A stretch of 64,000 bases of DNA from Bradyrhizobium yuanmingense (GTDB lineage Bacteria; Pseudomonadota; Alphaproteobacteria; Rhizobiales; Xanthobacteraceae). The notes beneath the pieces are model-generated. The model was not told the origin of the DNA. It did not search any database and saw nothing but the letters and a program-made list of their open reading frames with translations. Below, piece after piece: positions 62,501 to 64,000 of the stretch; positions within the stretch are counted from its first letter, which is position 1, and each line of letters begins with the position of its first letter. The translations under genes and the position numbers were made by a program. The stretch is from assembly GCF_900094575.1 (NCBI RefSeq), contig NZ_FMAE01000003.1, positions 62,001 to 126,000 of the forward strand. Reading direction: 5' to 3'.

Positions 62501-63701
62501 GGCGGGCGACCTGCTCCTGCTCGAGGTGGCGAACCGTCTGCGCGGCGCCCTGCGGGCGAGCGACGTGGTCGCGCGCCTCGGCGGCGACGAGTTCGTGGTG
62601 ATCCTCGACCAGTGCGGCGAGATCGAGGACGTCCAGCGCATCGCCACCGGGCTGCTCGCCGCGCTCGCCGAGCCCATGCAGCTGGCCGGCCACGAGTGCC
62701 ATTCCACCGCCTCGATCGGCATCGCGATGTATCCGGCCAACGGCTCCGACGCGCAGACGCTGACCAAGAACGCCGACATGGCGATGTACCTCGCCAAGGA
62801 GGACGGCAAGAACGGCTATCGCTTCTTCTCCAACGAGGTGAAGACGCAGTCGATCGAGCGGCTGTCGCTGGAGAGCGCGCTGCGCCGCGCGCTGGAGCGC
62901 GAGCAGTTCTCGCTCAACTACCAGCCCAAGGTGGACATGGCGACGGGTCAGATCACGGGCGTCGAGGCGCTGCTGCGCTGGACGCATCCCGATCTCGGCA
63001 GCGTCTCGCCGGCACAGTTCATTCCGCTTGCGGAGGAAACCGGGCTGATCGTGCCGATCGGCCGCTGGGTGCTGAAAGAGGCCTGCGCGCAGGCCATGGC
63101 CTGGCAGCGCCGCGGCCTGCTGCCGCTGTCGATGGCGGTCAACCTGTCGCCGCGGCAGTTTGCCGACGAGCATCTGTTGCAGGACGTCGACGAGGCGCTG
63201 GCGGCCTCCGGCATGTCGCCCGTGCTGCTCCAGCTCGAGGTCACCGAGAGCATGATGATGCGCAATGTCGGCCGCGCGCTGAAGGTGCTCGACTCCATCC
63301 AGAGCCGCGGCATCCGTCTCGCCATCGACGATTTCGGCACCGGCTATTCGTCGATGTCGCTGATGAAGCACTTCCCGATCGACACGATCAAGATCGACCG
63401 TTCCTTCGTGCGCGACCTGCCGCAGGATTCGGAGGATCAGGCCATCGCGCAGGCGATCATCAGCATGGGCAAGGCCCTCGGCATGACCGTCGTCGCCGAA
63501 GGCGTCGAGAACGCCGAGCAGGAGGCATTCCTGCGCGCCCATGGCTGCGACGAGATGCAGGGCTTCCTGATCTCCAAGCCGCTGACGGCGCGGCAGATGG
63601 GCGAGCTGCTGCGGCCCATGGCGCTGCCCGTCGCGCCGCCGCTCCAGCCGGAAGCGGCCGACGAAGACGCAGCCTCAGGGCTGAAACGCGCTGTCGTCTG
63701 A
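59595..63701 (+). CDS. Five-GAF GGDEF-EAL cyclic-di-GMP enzyme
   Basis: This 1368-aa cytosolic protein contains five tandem GAF modules of about 182 residues. They start near residues 4, 186, 368, 550 and 733, each beginning with a variant of ALSATNEAIMRAK. A GGDEF domain follows (about 912-1075) with an intact RLGGDEF and an RASD I-site five residues before it, so it should be feedback-inhibited. The EAL domain (about 1090-1340) keeps EALLRW, DDFGTGYSS, KIDRSF, AEGVEN and MQGFL, so phosphodiesterase activity is plausible. The GTG start has GGAG nine bases upstream. There are no membrane segments; GAF ligands are unknown. Confidence 0.93.
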   Translation: MPTTLARTFAALSAINEAILYARSPEELYQKVCDAGFSSGDFLAVAVFLVELDGRRLRYAAGCGDDVARLRSIVITTEAGTPEGSGVGGEAFRDQKLCVSNDYLNDPRSLAWREGAAKAHIGAAAALPLLCNGKSVGVLYVTRGEANSLNEQMVSLFERMSANISYALDNFARETARQTSERATRRLNRMFGAISATNEAILRAKTERELYQLVCDASVHSGKSLATIVLLREPDSHWMKPVAATGQNLDLVTQARYSVDPDNPYGKGISGEVFRTQKAIVEDDLASRTRGTPWEQANVNTGVAACVVAPLIRHGESVGVLLFFISRSWAKDEEIVALLLRMAENVSFAIENFGREAEKARISAEEECLARMYAALSATNEAILRARSRAELFDLVCEATATGAKFTSATVALVDDRTGLLRVVACYGPNADQVRNFTFSTSDQVPEGRGLTGTAFRTRQPAVSNDVLADDRIAPWQASARRTGIASSAALPLFNGDRVEGVFLFNSPERGTFTPELVELLRKLQANVAFALESFDRADEKARADKQRNRLSGMFEALSATNEAIMRAKTREELFDAACQAAVLGDLFASATIGIIDEARELVRVVAVKGRLQERMSGRTCIISADHPEGQGIIGTSLRTCRPSVMNDYLNEPRSAYWRAQAIEDGTRAAASFPLLRAGREPVGILLFLAPEENTFTPDLVELLGRLAENVSFALDNFERAEEKARTEAQKERLTRMFAALSATNEAIMRAKSRAELFDLVCLAASNGAKFTSTTIALARPGTDQLEIVAAAGPSAGTTRNVRLSVDPERPEGRGMSGTAFRTRQPCISNDYLNDDRVRVFHPIVRADGARSGAAFPLIVHDQAVGVMIYMSTEPATFTPEFVELLQRLADNVSFAMENFDRADEKNKADERIEYLASHDSLTDLPNRETFNALLREAIDAAQRHDHRFAVLFIDLDRFKVINDSLGHEAGDLLLLEVANRLRGALRASDVVARLGGDEFVVILDQCGEIEDVQRIATGLLAALAEPMQLAGHECHSTASIGIAMYPANGSDAQTLTKNADMAMYLAKEDGKNGYRFFSNEVKTQSIERLSLESALRRALEREQFSLNYQPKVDMATGQITGVEALLRWTHPDLGSVSPAQFIPLAEETGLIVPIGRWVLKEACAQAMAWQRRGLLPLSMAVNLSPRQFADEHLLQDVDEALAASGMSPVLLQLEVTESMMMRNVGRALKVLDSIQSRGIRLAIDDFGTGYSSMSLMKHFPIDTIKIDRSFVRDLPQDSEDQAIAQAIISMGKALGMTVVAEGVENAEQEAFLRAHGCDEMQGFLISKPLTARQMGELLRPMALPVAPPLQPEAADEDAASGLKRAVV

Positions 63702-64000
63702 CGGCTGCGGGTGCAGCTCGCGCACCTCGTGCTCTTCCCCCTCGGACTTGCTCGGAAAGTCCTGGGGAGCGGTCAGTGACGTCTGCTCGGTGAACAGCGC
63801 GAGAATGGCGCGCGCGCCCTCGGCGAAGCTCGTCCCTTCGCTCACGTTCAACGCGCAGCAGCTTGTTGCGCTCATCGGCTCCTGGTCGTCGACCACGGCC
63901 ATCGCGGGCCCCCACCACCAGGCGGGCGCGGGCGAACGCTCGTTCTCCGGCACCACATGCCAGCGGACGAACTCCTCCATCACGCGCTCGAATTCCAGGC
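63675..64000 (-). CDS. Conserved hypothetical protein, 5' end beyond the window
   Basis: The frame is open from the window edge (reading LEFERVMEEFVRW) to a TGA at 63677-63675. It overlaps the 3' end of the GGDEF-EAL gene by 27 bp in convergent orientation. It is Trp/Pro-rich early (PAPAWWWGPAMAVV) and acidic later (PSKSEGEEHEVRELHPQPSD). ATG 63983 and a preceding GTG could be starts, but the family-like reading continues upstream. I do not recognise the function. Confidence 0.6.
   Translation of the reverse strand, partial: LEFERVMEEFVRWHVVPENERSPAPAWWWGPAMAVVDDQEPMSATSCCALNVSEGTSFAEGARAILALFTEQTSLTAPQDFPSKSEGEEHEVRELHPQPSDDSAFQP

Noticed and set aside
60816..63542. A 908-codon minus-strand frame opposite the GGDEF-EAL gene
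   Set aside because: It is an antisense shadow; the plus strand has unmistakable GAF, GGDEF and EAL motifs.

Overview
The window looks like chromosomal DNA of a Bradyrhizobium-like alphaproteobacterium (Nitrobacteraceae). The basis is strong third-position GC bias, frequent GTG/TTG starts, a dense set of solute-uptake and aromatic/acyl-CoA catabolic genes, and at least eight intergenic palindromic repeats of the kind common in rhizobia. No rRNA, tRNA, CRISPR array, integrase or intact insertion sequence was seen.

Layout. (1) 1-3607: a catabolic locus with an ABC substrate-binding protein, a GntR/FCD repressor and the first codons of a further gene on the minus strand, divergent from a fumarylacetoacetate-hydrolase-family gene and a cyclase-family gene. 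(2) 3641-11586: an accessory island, visibly less GC-biased than its surroundings. It holds a NACHT-type STAND NTPase with a C-terminal PD-(D/E)XK nuclease-like domain, a head-to-head second PD-(D/E)XK-like protein, an unrecognised 250-aa protein, and a two-gene ChaC-like / PIN-like operon closed by a strong terminator. A wrecked HxlR-type regulator lies just beyond. This is the best candidate for an undescribed, probably anti-phage, system. (3) 12.4-19.6 kb: acyl-CoA synthetase, AraC regulator, MFS transporter, an unusual metallo-beta-lactamase-fold protein, and a MetX-like hydrolase plus desaturase pair behind a perfect operator-like palindrome. (4) 19.6-28.2 kb: two WYL-regulator/GST loci, each with recognisable inverted-repeat operators, plus a TAXI-type binding protein, an enoyl-CoA hydratase and small proteins.

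(5) 28.4-33.6 kb (minus strand): a phenylpropanoid-type operon (crotonase, feruloyl-CoA synthase-like ligase, SDR dehydrogenase, thioesterase, branched-chain-type binding protein). (6) 34-43.5 kb: SDR, aldehyde dehydrogenase, old-yellow-enzyme reductase, a GFA-fold protein, benzoylformate-decarboxylase-like TPP enzyme, LLM flavin monooxygenase and M20 peptidase, with repeats between them. (7) 43.6-47.9 kb: a complete Glt-type glutamate/aspartate ABC importer and a D-amino-acid aminotransferase. (8) 48-52.4 kb: an AhpD-like protein and an EmrAB-type efflux pair divergent from a LysR regulator. (9) 52.7-59.4 kb: a DUF3616-like exported protein, an amidase, and a fused indolepyruvate:ferredoxin oxidoreductase divergent from its likely Lrp/AsnC regulator. 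(10) 59.6 kb to the end: a five-GAF GGDEF-EAL protein, and a partial conserved gene running off the edge.

All functional names come from motif and family recognition by eye. No database search was run.
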